This document shows positions 6,340-6,917 of a DNA stretch of 6,917 nt, piece by piece (position 1 is the stretch's first letter; the number at the start of each line of letters is the position of its first letter). The notes under the pieces are model-generated. The model was not told the origin of the DNA, searched no databases, and was given only the letters and a program-made list of their open reading frames with translations. Source of the stretch: Chryseobacterium gleum (GTDB lineage Bacteria > Bacteroidota > Bacteroidia > Flavobacteriales_D > Crocinitomicaceae); assembly GCA_943326825.2 (NCBI GenBank), contig CALPUT020000131.1, forward strand, positions 1 to 6,917, written 5' to 3'. Made by a program: the position numbers and the translations under genes.

Positions 6340-6917
6340 ATGTTTCAATTTAGACTTAAAAAATATCGTCAATGTTCAGATGAAGAACTGATTTTACTTT
6401 TCAAAGAGAAGCAAGATTCAGCGTTTATAGGAATTTTATACGAGCGTTACAGTCATTTGGTAATGGGGGTTGCATTGAAATATTTGAAGAATGTAGAAGA
6501 ATCTCAAGACATCACTTCTAAAATTTTTGAAGAGCTTCCCTCAAAATTAGCGAAACATTCAGTTGACTTTTTTAAATCATGGTTGTATCGAGTGACGATG
6601 AATGAAGCGTTTCAAGTTTTACGTAAAAAAGGAGTTGAAATTTCTACGGATCAATTTCCAATGTTAGAAACGGACACTACGAATCAAGAGGAAATTCAAT
6701 TAAAAGAAAAACAATTGGAAGCATTGGAAAAAGCAATAGAGGAATTGAAACCAGAACAGAAAAAATGCATTCAATTGTTTTATTTACAGGAGAAATCTTA
6801 TGTTGAAATTGCGCAAGAATTGAATTTAGAATTGATGAAAGTGAAAAGTTACATTCAGAATGGTAAGCGAAATATTAAGCTTCAATTAGAAGAATTAAAG
6901 GAATTCAAAAATGAAAG
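6340..6917 (+). CDS. ECF-type RNA polymerase sigma factor (3' partial)
   Basis: A sigma-70 family factor with only regions 2 and 4, which directs RNA polymerase to a small regulon. The frame stays open to the window end (192 full codons), so the C-terminus is missing, probably by little. Region 2 runs from SDEELILLF (13-21) through LYERYSHLVMGVALKYLKN (33-51), the region 2.2-like EESQDITSKIFEEL and FKSWLYRVTMN to LRKKG (94-98). A charged linker leads to region 4 (about 128-185), with the helix-turn-helix SYVEIAQELNLELMKVKSYI and NGKRNIK after it. This SYxEIA...KVKSYIQNGKRN pattern is typical of Bacteroidota sigma factors. The start is uncertain. ATG 6304 is in frame (12 residues longer) but follows a T-rich tract, unlike other starts here. 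ATG 6340 follows A-rich sequence and gives the family's usual MF-x-F N-terminus. ATG 6331 is a third option. No anti-sigma gene is visible inside the window. Confidence 0.88.
   Translation, partial: MFQFRLKKYRQCSDEELILLFKEKQDSAFIGILYERYSHLVMGVALKYLKNVEESQDITSKIFEELPSKLAKHSVDFFKSWLYRVTMNEAFQVLRKKGVEISTDQFPMLETDTTNQEEIQLKEKQLEALEKAIEELKPEQKKCIQLFYLQEKSYVEIAQELNLELMKVKSYIQNGKRNIKLQLEELKEFKNE

Overview
The window is AT-rich and reads as chromosomal DNA from a member of the Bacteroidota, most likely a flavobacterium-like lineage (Flavobacteriales; anything finer is a guess). Three things point there. The intergenic gaps carry copies or near-copies of the Bacteroidota -7 promoter element TAnnTTTG. 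Start codons follow A-rich tracts rather than Shine-Dalgarno sites. The protein families are typical of the phylum: an RluA-type enzyme with a long N-terminal extension, a Bacteroidota-style ECF sigma factor, and a secreted leucine-rich repeat protein.

Layout, left to right. Bases 1-1485 (+) hold the 3' part of an RluA-family pseudouridine synthase whose start lies before the window. After a short gap with a good -7 element comes a compact (+) group. It has ribF (1572-2510, FMN/FAD synthesis), a secreted leucine-rich repeat protein (2470-3042) whose signal peptide is encoded inside the end of ribF, and a secreted S41-family protease (3069-4526). The protease stop abuts, with no spacer, the stop of a convergent (-) gene for a class I SAM-dependent O-methyltransferase (4527-5168). 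Upstream of that on the same strand lies pfkA (5217-6188), ATP-dependent 6-phosphofructokinase. A 14-bp perfect palindrome sits in the divergent gap between pfkA and an ECF sigma factor gene (about 6340 to the window end, 3' truncated).

The genes cover RNA modification, flavin cofactor supply, glycolysis, a small-molecule or tRNA methyltransferase, two exported proteins and one regulator. Nothing shows that they form one pathway; they look like neighbouring small transcription units of an ordinary core region. I see no mobile element, CRISPR array, tRNA, rRNA or phage gene, no gene-free stretch over 300 bases, and no clear novel system. The points most worth a second look are the cysteine-bearing N-terminal part of the RluA-like enzyme, the 41-nt ribF/LRR overlap, the altered effector-site residues of PfkA, and the palindromes at the promoters.
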